Part shown: positions 9,106 through 17,820 of the stretch, piece by piece | Layout: each line of letters opens with the position of its first letter | How positions within the stretch are numbered: the stretch's first letter is position 1 | DNA from: Helicobacter monodelphidis | Lineage (GTDB): Bacteria; Campylobacterota; Campylobacteria; Campylobacterales; Helicobacteraceae | Assembly (NCBI RefSeq): GCF_003288845.1 | Contig: NZ_NHYN01000005.1 | Location: 1-64,000 of the forward strand | Length of the DNA stretch: 64,000 nt | Direction: 5' to 3' | The notes under the pieces: generated by a model | The model's database searches: none | Seen by the model: only the letters and a program-made list of their open reading frames with translations | Told to the model about the DNA's origin: nothing | Program-made: the position numbers and the translations under genes

Positions 9106-9533
9106 TGGAATTCTACTTAAAAGAAATAGTAGATTATGGTGTTTTAGGGCTTTTAGGAATAATGAGTGTTGTTGCATTGGCGATAGTTTTTGAACGCATT
9201 TCTTTCTATCGCTCCATCCAGCTTGAGTCTTTTTCGCAAAAAGGTACATTGGAAATTGCGTTATCAAAGCATTTAACGTTACTTTCCTCAATCGCGACAA
9301 ATGCCCCTTATGTTGGGCTTTTAGGAACGGTTTTTGGTGTGATGCTAACTTTTGTGCAAGTGCATCAGAATAGCTCAAATTCAGAAGAAGTTATGCTAGG
9401 TTTAGCCTTAGCACTTAAAGCAACAGCATTTGGATTGCTTGTCGCTATTCCTTCTTTGTTTTGCTATAATTTGCTTGTGCGAAAAAGTGAAGTGATTCTT
9501 ACAGAATGGGAAGTTCTTAACAAGCGGGATTGA
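9105..9533 (+). CDS. exbB: ExbB/TolQ-type proton channel subunit
   Basis: Inner-membrane channel protein of an energy transduction complex that uses proton motive force to drive TonB or Tol functions. At 142 residues it is a short ExbB with three membrane segments (about 11-28, 68-88, 100-122) and NAPYVGLLGTVFGVMLTF, the conserved MotA/TolQ/ExbB motif, followed by ALKATAFGLLVAIPS. It starts on the A of the preceding stop and is followed at once by exbD. No tonB is seen in the window. Confidence 0.92.
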   Translation: MEFYLKEIVDYGVLGLLGIMSVVALAIVFERISFYRSIQLESFSQKGTLEIALSKHLTLLSSIATNAPYVGLLGTVFGVMLTFVQVHQNSSNSEEVMLGLALALKATAFGLLVAIPSLFCYNLLVRKSEVILTEWEVLNKRD

Positions 9534-9535
9534 TA

Positions 9536-9919
9536 ATGAAAATGCAAAAAATTGAGGGCATTAATGTTGTTCCGTTTATTGACATTATTCTTGTATTATT
9601 GGTTATTATTTTAATGGAGACAAGCTTTATTAAAACTAATCGTGTCAGTCTGGTGGAAAATCAAATTACGCAAGAGGGGCAGACACTCAAGAATGAGATA
9701 TCCTTGAGTATTACTGAAGAAGGGGATTTTATCTTTGAACAAACCCCTATGAGTTTGGAGCAGATCAGAAATAGGCTTGTGCTTGTTGATAAAAAAACAC
9801 CAATAGCGATTTATGGGGATTCTCAGAGTGCCTTTAAGCAATTTATTGCTCTATTCTCATTGCTTAAGGAATTAGAATTGGAGAATATTTCAATGATGAG
9901 CCAACAACAAAAGGAGTAA
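9536..9919 (+). CDS. exbD: ExbD/TolR biopolymer transport protein
   Basis: 127 residues with one N-terminal membrane helix and the ExbD motif INVVPFIDIILVLLVI, whose Asp carries the proton. A periplasmic ExbD domain follows, with KTPIAIYGDS-type strands. I chose the ATG at 9536; the frame also allows TTG at 9530, which would overlap exbB. It works with ExbB as the stator of a TonB-like system. Confidence 0.93.
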   Translation: MKMQKIEGINVVPFIDIILVLLVIILMETSFIKTNRVSLVENQITQEGQTLKNEISLSITEEGDFIFEQTPMSLEQIRNRLVLVDKKTPIAIYGDSQSAFKQFIALFSLLKELELENISMMSQQQKE

Positions 9920-9923
9920 GATT

Positions 9924-10091
9924 ATGATGTTTTCAGGAGACTATACATTAGGGACAATTATTTCCGCGTTTGTTACATTTTTAGTGATTGTGTTAACAAT
10001 TCGTGTGTATTTAAATTATATGTCCTCAAAACGACCTAAGATTCAAAAGCCTGATTGGCTTGAGGAGAGGGAGAGAAAAAATAAAAAATAG
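9924..10091 (+). CDS. Small membrane protein downstream of exbD
   Basis: 55 residues. A membrane helix (about 8-29, GTIISAFVTFLVIVLTIRVY) is followed by a basic, polar tail ending in repeated Arg/Lys/Glu. AAAGGAG sits 7 bases before the ATG and the gene begins 4 bases after exbD, so it is probably the last gene of the truB-exbD operon. I do not recognise a family. Confidence 0.6.
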   Translation: MMFSGDYTLGTIISAFVTFLVIVLTIRVYLNYMSSKRPKIQKPDWLEERERKNKK

Positions 10092-10127
10092 AGTTGTAAG
10101 ACTGGATTTTTTGTTGTGGGCTAAAAA

Positions 10128-10235
10128 TTGAATGTGAGCATCGATGATTTAATTAATTACGTTAAAAACTTGATAGAAAGTAAAAATATTGCAAATAAAG
10201 CATATTTTAAGAGAAAATGCGAAAAATTATGTTAA
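10128..10235 (+). CDS. Possible 35-residue small protein before aroQ
   Basis: Opens at TTG 10128 (alternative GTG 10134). Reads NVSIDDLINYVKNLIES then a Lys/Cys-rich end; composition looks like a helical protein. No good ribosome binding site is visible and the start codon is rare, so it may be chance or the remnant of a longer gene. It lies in the 200-base gap between the exbD operon and aroQ. Confidence 0.25.
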   Translation: MNVSIDDLINYVKNLIESKNIANKAYFKRKCEKLC

Positions 10236-10298
10236 GCTTTAGGTTTCCTTTGTTATAATGGGGAATATTTTTGATTCTTAAGCCTAAGGGGGTAAATG

Positions 10299-10766
10299 AT
10301 GAAAGTTGTTGTCATTCAAGGTCCTAACTTAAATATGCTAGGAATGCGTGAGCAACATCTTTATGGTCCTATGCGTTTGGAGGATATTCACCAAAATATG
10401 GCAGAAGTCGCTAAACAGCAGGGGTTGGAGATTGAGTTTTTTCAAAGTAATTTTGAAGGTGAGATTGTTGATAGGATTCAAGAATGCTTGGGTGATGCTG
10501 ATGGGATTATCATTAATCCGGCTGCTTATTCACATACCTCTATTGCGATTCGTGATGCATTATTGGCGGTGAGGTTGCCTGTTATTGAGGTGCATATTAC
10601 CAATATCCACGCAAGGGAAGAATTTCGTAGACATAGCTTAACAGCAGAAGTTGCCTCGAGTGTTTTGGCAGGTTTTGGTCCTTTTGGTTATCATCTTGCT
10701 TTGATTGCTATGCAACAAATTCTTAATGAGATTGCACGTTTAAAAACGCAAGAACAAAAAGTTTGA
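10299..10766 (+). CDS. aroQ: Type II 3-dehydroquinate dehydratase AroQ
   Basis: Third step of the shikimate pathway, 3-dehydroquinate to 3-dehydroshikimate. The 155-residue protein has [16 protein letters not shown] with the active-site Arg/Tyr loop, [16 protein letters not shown], and the catalytic-His region [17 protein letters not shown]. Two ATGs are adjacent; the second (10299) has better spacing from AAGGGGG and gives the family N-terminus [10 protein letters not shown]. It begins the block that continues through folK into the flagellar genes. Confidence 0.96.
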   Translation: MKVVVIQGPNLNMLGMREQHLYGPMRLEDIHQNMAEVAKQQGLEIEFFQSNFEGEIVDRIQECLGDADGIIINPAAYSHTSIAIRDALLAVRLPVIEVHITNIHAREEFRRHSLTAEVASSVLAGFGPFGYHLALIAMQQILNEIARLKTQEQKV

Positions 10767-10799
10767 TGATGTTGATATGTAGCGACTATTTTTGGTTTT

Positions 10800-11300
10800 G
10801 TGGAGAGTCCAATGGTGAGTGAGATCCCTAAAGTAAGACACATCCGCTATGATAAAATGTTTCCTTTGTATGAAAAGGAAAAGTGTGCAAAACGTTTTGA
10901 GGTCGTTATAGGTGTTGGTGGAAATTGTGGGGATACGATAGGATACTTTCAGTCTTTAGTTGGTAAACTCAAGGAAAATTCACATATTGAAGTTCTTTCA
11001 ACTTCACCCCTTTACTATAATCCTCCTTTTGGCTATGAGGAACAAGAGTGGTTTTATAATGCAACGATTCGTGTCAAAACAAGCTATGGATATAAGGATT
11101 TTTTTGCTTATACGAGCTATCTTGAAAGACGTTTTAATCGCCCAAGAAAAAGGCTTTTTAAAGATGCTCCAAGAACACTTGACATTGATATTATCGCATT
11201 TGGAAGATATCACATTCAAACCCCAACGTTAACGATTCCGCACAAGGCTTGGAAGCAAAGAGAAAGTGTTATAATACCGTTATGGTTAGAAATGAGTTAG
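10800..11300 (+). CDS. folK: 2-amino-4-hydroxy-6-hydroxymethyldihydropteridine pyrophosphokinase FolK
   Basis: Transfers pyrophosphate from ATP to hydroxymethyldihydropterin in folate synthesis. The 166-residue product shows GVGGNCGD near residue 38, PLYYNPPFG, the ATP/Mg region RTLDIDIIAFG near 130 and LTIPHK. It starts at GTG 10800 or possibly the ATG at 10812; the first 30 residues are an extension outside the fold. In H. pylori as I recall it, pepQ lies between aroQ and folK; here only 33 bases separate them. Confidence 0.9.
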   Translation: MESPMVSEIPKVRHIRYDKMFPLYEKEKCAKRFEVVIGVGGNCGDTIGYFQSLVGKLKENSHIEVLSTSPLYYNPPFGYEEQEWFYNATIRVKTSYGYKDFFAYTSYLERRFNRPRKRLFKDAPRTLDIDIIAFGRYHIQTPTLTIPHKAWKQRESVIIPLWLEMS

Positions 11301-11311
11301 GGAGAAAGTAG

Positions 11312-12715
11312 ATGAAAGTTTATACTTATCAGGGAGAATCGCCAACGGAGGCTTTGCAGATTGCTCAGCAAAAGCATGGAGAGGAAGCCTTGGTGTTGCA
11401 GACGAAGGAAGTGCGTAAAAAGACAATGACACAGCCAGCACTTTATGAGGTGCAAGTTGCTATTGATGAGGAGGCACAACCCAGTATGCCTCCTTCCTTG
11501 CCTCCCAAAAAAAGCAATAATGCAAGTGAGAGATTACAAGAAATTGCACAGAAAAGTTTAGAGGCAAAGCGGAATGCAAAAAAAGCTCCAGCCCTTACAC
11601 CTGTGTTGGGGTTGGGTGAAGAAAGTGACGATTTACTGCAACTTTCAGATACAGTACGTCAAATTTCAGAGCTTGCGGGTGTACCGACTTCACAAAAGAA
11701 CCATTCTCTTTCTAACAAGCTGAATAAGGAGCTTTCTCGCCCAATTGTTGGGCAAAATATGGGAAACACAGAGGCGGAATCAACAAAAAATGAAATCAAA
11801 GAGCTTAAAGCAATTAAGGCAGAGATTGATAAGCTAAATGATAAGATGAAGATTCTTGGCGAGATGGTGTGGGATAAAGAGGGGCCAAAAAAAGAGGGCT
11901 TAATGATTCCTCAAGAATTTGCTGAAATTTATCGTTTAGCGAAAAATAGTGGGATTTATCGTAGTCACTTAGATAAGATTATGCAACTAACTTTAGAGTT
12001 AATGCCACTGAAAATGCGCGAGAATTCTGTATTCATCAAACGTTATTTTCGTGAAGTTTTGCGTAAAATGGTTTATTGTCGTCCTGAAAATTTGGAGGTT
12101 GGTTCTAAAAAAATTATTATGCTTGTTGGACCGACTGGGGTGGGTAAGACGACGACTCTTGCAAAGCTTGCGGCACGTTATGCTTTTATGATGAATAAAA
12201 AGTATAAGGTTGGTATTATCACGCTTGATACTTTTAGGATTGGGGCGGTGGACCAGCTGATGTTTTATGCAAAAAAGATGAAGTTAAGCATTGATACGGT
12301 TGTTGATCCTGGTGAGTTTGTTCAAGCGGTGGATAGCCTAAAGTATTGTGATTATATTTTAGTGGATACTGTGGGTAGCTCCCAACATGATAAACAAAAA
12401 ATTGATCTTTTGAAAAGTTTTGTTAATAGTGACTCAAATTGTGCAATTGACGTAAGTTTAGTGATTTCTGCAACGACAAAATATGAAGATTTAAAGGATA
12501 TTTATCACACTTTTTCTGTTCTTGATATTGATACGCTTGTTCTTACTAAGCTTGATGAAACTAGAGGTTTTGGAAATGTATTTTCACTTGTTCATGAGAC
12601 TAAAAAGCCTCTTAGTTATTTTTCTATTGGGCAGGAAGTACCCAATGATTTGGTTGTTGCAAGTAGCGAATATCTGACTGATTGTTTGCTTGATGGATTT
12701 AAGAAGGCTGAGTAA
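11312..12715 (+). CDS. flhF: Flagellar SRP-like GTPase FlhF
   Basis: Sets polar flagellar placement and, in Campylobacterota, is needed for flagellar gene activation. 467 residues: an N-terminal B domain (1-70), a low-complexity linker rich in Lys/Ala/Pro, then N and G domains with GPTGVGKTTTLAKLAARYA near residue 272, DTFRIGAVDQL, DTVGSS and TKLDE. The start at 11312 follows GGGAGAAAG. It overlaps flhG by one base. Confidence 0.97.
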   Translation: MKVYTYQGESPTEALQIAQQKHGEEALVLQTKEVRKKTMTQPALYEVQVAIDEEAQPSMPPSLPPKKSNNASERLQEIAQKSLEAKRNAKKAPALTPVLGLGEESDDLLQLSDTVRQISELAGVPTSQKNHSLSNKLNKELSRPIVGQNMGNTEAESTKNEIKELKAIKAEIDKLNDKMKILGEMVWDKEGPKKEGLMIPQEFAEIYRLAKNSGIYRSHLDKIMQLTLELMPLKMRENSVFIKRYFREVLRKMVYCRPENLEVGSKKIIMLVGPTGVGKTTTLAKLAARYAFMMNKKYKVGIITLDTFRIGAVDQLMFYAKKMKLSIDTVVDPGEFVQAVDSLKYCDYILVDTVGSSQHDKQKIDLLKSFVNSDSNCAIDVSLVISATTKYEDLKDIYHTFSVLDIDTLVLTKLDETRGFGNVFSLVHETKKPLSYFSIGQEVPNDLVVASSEYLTDCLLDGFKKAE

Positions 12716-13593
12716 TGTCATTAGGCAACCAGGCTCATAAACTTGAAGAACTTATTTTAGAAAATGAGAGATTGAGGAATGAGAAGGGGACTAAATTCAT
12801 CGCTGTTACAAGCGGTAAAGGGGGGGTAGGTAAAAGCACGATATGCAGTAATTTATCTTATATTTTATATAAGTTAGGTTTTAAGGTTGCTATTTTTGAT
12901 GCAGATATTGGTTTAGCGAATCTTGATATTATTTTCGGGGTAAAAAGTGAGAAGAATCTTTTGCACGCCCTAAAGGGTGAATGTTCTTTAAGGGATATTA
13001 TTATTCCAATTGAATCTGATGGTTTGTTTTTGATACCCGGTGAAAGTGGTGCGGAGATTCTTAAATACAGTGGTGAATTAATGTTCGATCGTATTATTGA
13101 AGATTCGATATTGCTTGATGATTTGGATTTTGTTTTGGTGGATACTGGAGCTGGAATTGGGGAGCATACGCAATCTTTTTTGGAGGCTTGTGATGAAGTG
13201 ATTGTGGTAACAATGACCGATCCAGCCGCCTTAACAGACGCTTACGCAACGATTAAGATTTGTTCTCGCAATAAAGATAGACTTTTTGTTGTGATTAATA
13301 TGGTGAAGAATTCTAAGGAAGCACAGGCGATTTTTGATAAATTTAATAAGGTTGCACGGGAGCATATTGATACTTTAGAATTAGATTTCTTAGGTGCTCT
13401 CTCCTATGATGGAATTGTTACAAAAGCGACGAAAGGGAGGAAATTGTTTGCCTCTATTTCTCCATTTAGCACTCCTAGTGTGGAACTTGAAGAGATTGCA
13501 CGCCATTTAGCTCAAAAGTTGGAACGAAAAGTGCTACCTAAAGAGGACGGGCGCTTTGGACGCTTCTTTGAGAAGATTTTAAAGCAGTTTTGA
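12715..13593 (+). CDS. flhG: Flagellar number regulator FlhG (MinD-like ATPase, YlxH)
   Basis: MinD/ParA-type ATPase that limits flagellar number and works with FlhF. 292 residues; deviant Walker A SGKGGVGKSTICSNL near residue 35, FDADIGLANLD, and VLVDTGAGIGEH. The short N-terminal helix (residues 1-22) is where FlhG proteins contact FlhF. The Walker A codons contain a run of seven G (12830-12836), noted under findings. Confidence 0.96.
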   Translation: MSLGNQAHKLEELILENERLRNEKGTKFIAVTSGKGGVGKSTICSNLSYILYKLGFKVAIFDADIGLANLDIIFGVKSEKNLLHALKGECSLRDIIIPIESDGLFLIPGESGAEILKYSGELMFDRIIEDSILLDDLDFVLVDTGAGIGEHTQSFLEACDEVIVVTMTDPAALTDAYATIKICSRNKDRLFVVINMVKNSKEAQAIFDKFNKVAREHIDTLELDFLGALSYDGIVTKATKGRKLFASISPFSTPSVELEEIARHLAQKLERKVLPKEDGRFGRFFEKILKQF

Positions 13594-13622
13594 GCGTCAA
13601 TTTCTCTTTATGGGAGTGCCAT

Positions 13623-13997
13623 ATGAAGTTTGATAACTACATTAGCTTTGCTATTGTGAATGGCTTTTTCTTTGGACTGGTTCTTGCGATTTTAAAGTTT
13701 GATTCTCCTGAGATGATTGTCATTTGGACAGGGCTGGTTACGATTGGTTTTTATCTTCTTATTACGCTCTCTATGTCCTTTTATTTGATGTTTTTTAATT
13801 TTGAACGCAAACGGCTTCATAAAGAACATCACGATAAAACTTTGGCATACTTTATTAAGGAATTTGAGCGTAGAGAGAAAATGGTCAATCGTGTGCGTGA
13901 ATTCATTCATACTATCAAAATGAATGAATTAAGTGAGGAGGGGGAATTGTCTAACGAGGAGAATTCCCAGAAAAATGAGGAGGCGGCTAGAGATTGA
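13623..13997 (+). CDS. Conserved small membrane protein of the flhF-fliA cluster
   Basis: 124 residues with two membrane helices (about 7-24 and 30-55) and a charged cytoplasmic tail ending in acidic repeats. I chose ATG 13623, preceded by GGGAG; an in-frame TTG at 13590 would overlap flhG. H. pylori has an unnamed gene in the same place between ylxH and fliA. Function unknown, but the fixed position suggests a flagellar role. Confidence 0.75.
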   Translation: MKFDNYISFAIVNGFFFGLVLAILKFDSPEMIVIWTGLVTIGFYLLITLSMSFYLMFFNFERKRLHKEHHDKTLAYFIKEFERREKMVNRVREFIHTIKMNELSEEGELSNEENSQKNEEAARD

Positions 13998-14032
13998 TTC
14001 TAGCTAGAGAAGTTATGGTAGGGAGTATGGTC

Positions 14033-14731
14033 ATGAGTAGGGAGGCATATCAAAGTGAAATACGGATGATTCAGGATGAATTAGCCGTCTCTTATCTTCC
14101 AGCTGTTCGTGCAATGGCTTTTCGTATGAAAGAACGCTTACCGAGTAGTGTTGATGTAGATGATTTAATTTCCATAGGAGCAGAGGAACTCATCAAGCTA
14201 TCGCGTCGCTACGATGCAAACAAAAATGATTCCTTTTGGGGTTATGCAAGAACAAGGGTACAGGGTTCTATGTTTGATTATTTGAGAAGTCTTGATGTGG
14301 TGAGTCGTGCAAGTCGTCGTCTTATTCGTCTTATTGAAACTGAGATAAATAAGTATGCGACTTTGCATGATGAAGTTCCAAGTGATCAATATTTGAGTGA
14401 ACTATTGAATGAGGATATTGATCATATCAGAGATGCTAGAGTTGCATCAGATATTTATGCCACCCTTCCACTTGATGAACAGTTGAACTTTTCCACAGAT
14501 ACGGCGACTGATATTCAGATAGAAGAAGAGGAGCTGATTCAGGTTATTACACAAATTATGGAAGGGCTAAGTGAGAGAGATCAGTTAGTCATTCAGCTTT
14601 ATTATTTTGAAGAGCTTAGTTTGCGTGAGATTAGTGAAGTTTTAGAAATTACAGAATCCAGAATTTCCCAGATTCATAAGGAGATTTTGGGTAAAATTCG
14701 CCATAAATTTGAACAATTAGGAGGGTTATAA
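14033..14731 (+). CDS. fliA: Flagellar RNA polymerase sigma factor FliA (sigma 28)
   Basis: Directs transcription of late flagellar genes. 232 residues with region 2 (VDVDDLISIGAEELIKLSRRYD, then FWGYARTRVQGSMFDYLRS) and region 4 (LSERDQLVIQLYYFEELSLREISEVL, ESRISQIHKEI). The frame extends up to a TTG at 13994 that overlaps the preceding gene; ATG 14033 has GGGAG eight bases upstream and I prefer it, although H. pylori FliA is somewhat longer. The stop overlaps the fliM start by one base. Confidence 0.95.
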   Translation: MSREAYQSEIRMIQDELAVSYLPAVRAMAFRMKERLPSSVDVDDLISIGAEELIKLSRRYDANKNDSFWGYARTRVQGSMFDYLRSLDVVSRASRRLIRLIETEINKYATLHDEVPSDQYLSELLNEDIDHIRDARVASDIYATLPLDEQLNFSTDTATDIQIEEEELIQVITQIMEGLSERDQLVIQLYYFEELSLREISEVLEITESRISQIHKEILGKIRHKFEQLGGL

Positions 14732-15804
14732 TGGCTGATATACTAAGTCAAGAAGAAATTGATGCCCTTTTGGAAGTTGTTGATGATGATGAAGCTTCCA
14801 GTGATGTTGAAGTTTTAGAGAAAAATGACATTCTTGCCCAAAGGCAGGTTACTCTTTATGATTTTAAACGACCCAATCGTGTAAGCAAGGAGCAGTTGCG
14901 TGCATTTCGTGGAATCCATGACAAGATGGCAAGGAATCTTTCGAGTCAAATTTCAGCGGTAATGAGGAGTATTGTGGAAATTCAGCTGCACTCTGTAGAC
15001 CAGATGACTTATGGAGAGTTTTTGATGTCTTTACCGAGCCCAACGAGTTTTAATGTTTTTTCATTAAAACCTCTTGACGGAACAGGTGTTTTAGAGATTA
15101 ATCCAAGTATTGCATTTCCAATGATTGATAGATTGTTGGGGGGTAAGGGCGATCCTTATGAGTCAACGCGTGAGTTTAGTGATATTGAGCTAAATCTTTT
15201 AGATACGATTCTTAAGCAAATGATGCAAAACCTTAAAGAGGCATGGGCACCTGTTACGGAGGTTTTTCCTAGCGTTGATGCAAAAGAATCAAGCCCAAAT
15301 GTTGTGCAAATTGTTGCACAAAATGAAATTGTTATTATGGTAGTTATGGAGATTATTATTGGGCATTCAAGTGGAATGATGAACCTTTGTTATCCTGTTA
15401 TTTCTTTAGAGTCTGTGCTTTCTCGTTTGGCAAGTAGGGACTTAATGCTAAGTGAGACAAGTTCTAAGAAAAGTCGCAACAAAGAATTGCAAGCATTGTT
15501 GGGTGGTTCTGCGGTGGAACTTTCAGCAATTTTAGGCGGTACTAAACTCACGCTCAATGAGGTTTTAGAATTGAAGAAGGGTGATATTGTGCGACTTGAT
15601 AGGGCTGCTGATGATACTGTTATTGTAAATGTGAATGGACGCGAAAAATATATTTCTAGCATTGGTTTGCAAAGATACCGCAAAACAATCAAGGTGAAAG
15701 AAATTATTAAAACTGAAAAAGACCAAGTTAAAGAGATTCTTGAAATGCTTGAAGCACAACGTAAGAGCCGTGTGACGGAGATGAAAGAAAGGGAGGGTGA
15801 ATAA
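14731..15804 (+). CDS. fliM: Flagellar motor switch protein FliM
   Basis: Part of the C-ring; binds CheY-P through its N-terminus and sets rotation direction. 357 residues: MADILSQEEIDALLEVV (CheY-binding motif), a CheC-like middle domain with ERLLGG-like DRLLGGKGDP, and a C-terminal SpoA domain (LTLNEVLELKKGDIVRLD). It is coupled to fliA by a one-base overlap and followed by fliY after 2 bases. Confidence 0.97.
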   Translation: MADILSQEEIDALLEVVDDDEASSDVEVLEKNDILAQRQVTLYDFKRPNRVSKEQLRAFRGIHDKMARNLSSQISAVMRSIVEIQLHSVDQMTYGEFLMSLPSPTSFNVFSLKPLDGTGVLEINPSIAFPMIDRLLGGKGDPYESTREFSDIELNLLDTILKQMMQNLKEAWAPVTEVFPSVDAKESSPNVVQIVAQNEIVIMVVMEIIIGHSSGMMNLCYPVISLESVLSRLASRDLMLSETSSKKSRNKELQALLGGSAVELSAILGGTKLTLNEVLELKKGDIVRLDRAADDTVIVNVNGREKYISSIGLQRYRKTIKVKEIIKTEKDQVKEILEMLEAQRKSRVTEMKEREGE

Positions 15805-15806
15805 AT

Positions 15807-16643
15807 ATGATGACAGATTTTGCAAAACTCATTACGCAAGAAGTGGTGGCGACGATTGAGGGGTTAACTGGTTCTGCTCCTGATGTGGAATTCAAGGGTG
15901 AGGGTAACACCTCCCAAACTATCGATGGTCCTGTAGCACTTGTTAAAATTGCTGTGAGTGGCGGGAATGGTGGTGTGGCAATGGCCGTTCCTGTTGCACT
16001 TGGCACGGCTATTTCAGATTTAATGCTCGGAGGCGATGGAAGTAGTAAAGATGAAATGACTGATGATGATTTGGACGCAACAAAAGAGGTGATTTCTAAT
16101 ATTGTAGGTGCAGTCAGTACGGCACTTGCTTCACAAAAGGAGTTACCCAAACTGAATTTTTCTCCAGAGAAGGTAGAGTCTGTCGCGTCAGGTGAATTGA
16201 ATCTCTCTTCTTATGCAAAAATTTTAACCTTTAGTTTTTCGTTGAACGAGATTAATAATGAATTGTATTTTATTGCAGATTCAGCTTTTGTTGGTAATTT
16301 TGAAAAGAATGATACTCTTGAATCTGATTCTCCAGCTACCCCATCAGCAGGTGGAAGCGTAAATCTTTCTAGTGGAGAGATGAAAAATATTAATATGATT
16401 ATGGATGTGCATTTACCTGTTAAAGTGCGTATCGGACAAAAGAAAATGCTTCTTAAGGATGTGATTGCGATGGATATTGGGAGTGTCGTTGAATTAAATC
16501 AACTTGCAAACGATCCGCTTGAAATTCTTGTTGATAATAAAGTGATTGCAAAGGGTGAGGTGGTGATTGTTGATGGTAACTTTGGTATTCAAATTACAGA
16601 AATTGGAACAAAACACGAACGATTGGAGCAATTACGAGGGTAA
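15807..16643 (+). CDS. fliY: Flagellar motor switch phosphatase FliY
   Basis: 278 residues. The N-terminal half looks CheC/FliY-like (LMLGGDGSS, then DDDLDATKEVISNIVGAVSTAL), and the C-terminal SpoA domain is FliN-like (MDVHLPVKVRIGQKKMLLKDV). The arrangement marks FliY, the Campylobacterota C-ring component with likely CheY-P phosphatase activity, rather than FliN. ATG 15807 is followed at once by a second ATG; either may serve. Confidence 0.92.
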   Translation: MMTDFAKLITQEVVATIEGLTGSAPDVEFKGEGNTSQTIDGPVALVKIAVSGGNGGVAMAVPVALGTAISDLMLGGDGSSKDEMTDDDLDATKEVISNIVGAVSTALASQKELPKLNFSPEKVESVASGELNLSSYAKILTFSFSLNEINNELYFIADSAFVGNFEKNDTLESDSPATPSAGGSVNLSSGEMKNINMIMDVHLPVKVRIGQKKMLLKDVIAMDIGSVVELNQLANDPLEILVDNKVIAKGEVVIVDGNFGIQITEIGTKHERLEQLRG

Positions 16644-16651
16644 CTGATAGA

Positions 16652-17686
16652 TTGAGTAAGATTTTTGAGCAGTTATCGGCTTTTCATGAGGCCATTTTGG
16701 GATGGTATGCCTTATATGGTCGCAGGGAGCTTATATGGCGTAATTTATCAGATGATGTAGAGAGGGGCTATAAGGTTTATGTGAGTGAGGTTATGTTGCA
16801 ACAGACGCAGGTGAATGTTGTGCAACAGCGGTTTTATGCCCCATTTTTAGAAAAATTCCCAACTTTAGAATCTCTTGCAAAAGCAGATGAAGAAAAAGTG
16901 CTGAAAGCATGGCAGGGACTTGGTTATTATACGCGGGCGAGGAATTTGCATCGAAGTGCAAAGATTTGTCTTAAACAATATAATGCAAAACTTCCGCAAA
17001 CATTTGAAGAATTGAAAAGCTTACCGGGTATTGGAGATTACACAGCCGGTGCAATTTTGTGTTTTGGTTTTTTAAAGCCTGTGAGTTTTGTTGATGGAAA
17101 TATTAGGCGACTTTTTTCGAGATTGTTTGCATTGGAGCAACCATCTTTGCGGAATTTAAATGATATTGCAAAGAATCTTTTATGTCTACATTCAAGCTTT
17201 GATTACAATCAGGCATTGCTTGATTTGGGGGCAACTTTATGTATATCTAAGAACCCACAATGCTTGATTTGCCCATTATTATGCTATTGTGAAGGTAAAA
17301 ATAATCCTCTTATATATCCAACACCAAAAAAGACAGCATTAGAGCCTAAAGCACTTTTTTTAGGAGTGCTGATTGTTGAAGATTTTATTTATTTGCAAAA
17401 AAGCAATACAAAACTTTATTACGGATTATATAATCTTTTAAATTTGGAAGAATCTCCATATTTGAATTTATTTCAACATCACCATTCCTTTAAACATTCT
17501 TACACGAAATATATTCTTCAAGTACATATTTATATTTTAGAAATATCTGATAAAAATCAGATTCCACAAGAAATAATGCAGGGTTTAAATAATGAGAATT
17601 TTTTTAACCGCACTTGCTTAAAGGAATTACCTCTTTCCGCATTAACATTTAAAGCCCTTGCAAAAATTTTTCCCAACACAATTTAG
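16652..17686 (+). CDS. mutY: A/G-specific adenine DNA glycosylase MutY
   Basis: Removes A opposite 8-oxoguanine. 344 residues starting at TTG 16652 (GAGGG upstream). Early VMLQQTQVNVV is the family signature, LPGIGDYTAGAI near residue 128 is the helix-hairpin-helix, SFVDGNIRRLFSR carries the catalytic Asp, and C-x6-C-x2-C-x5-C near residue 200 is the Fe-S loop. The C-terminal NUDIX-like domain is short and divergent. It follows fliY by 8 bases and ends the cluster; the accessory island starts after it. Confidence 0.95.
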   Translation: MSKIFEQLSAFHEAILGWYALYGRRELIWRNLSDDVERGYKVYVSEVMLQQTQVNVVQQRFYAPFLEKFPTLESLAKADEEKVLKAWQGLGYYTRARNLHRSAKICLKQYNAKLPQTFEELKSLPGIGDYTAGAILCFGFLKPVSFVDGNIRRLFSRLFALEQPSLRNLNDIAKNLLCLHSSFDYNQALLDLGATLCISKNPQCLICPLLCYCEGKNNPLIYPTPKKTALEPKALFLGVLIVEDFIYLQKSNTKLYYGLYNLLNLEESPYLNLFQHHHSFKHSYTKYILQVHIYILEISDKNQIPQEIMQGLNNENFFNRTCLKELPLSALTFKALAKIFPNTI

Positions 17687-17700
17687 TTTTTTTGTAGCAT

Positions 17701-17728
17701 AAAGAAGGGCTTTTCGCTTTACTTCTTT
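17701..17728 (+). terminator. Weak hairpin after mutY
   Basis: AAAGAAG (17701-17707) pairs with CTTCTTT (17722-17728), then T-rich sequence follows. It lies 15 bases after the mutY stop and could end transcription of the flagellar cluster. The stem is short and AT-rich, so the call is tentative. Confidence 0.3.
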
Positions 17729-17820
17729 TAATTTTAATTTATATTGCAAGGGATTGCATTGAAGTTATTGTGGGCTTTGTGGTCAAATATTAGGATAGGG
17801 GGTTTCTAGTATCAACAAGT

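Noticed and set aside
9105-9919. TolQ-TolR instead of ExbB-ExbD
   Set aside because: Size of the ExbB-like protein and lack of tolA/tolB/pal nearby favour ExbBD, though the family cannot fully separate them.
15390-16150. Several long minus-strand frames over fliM and fliY
   Set aside because: Serine- and isoleucine-rich shadows of conserved flagellar genes.
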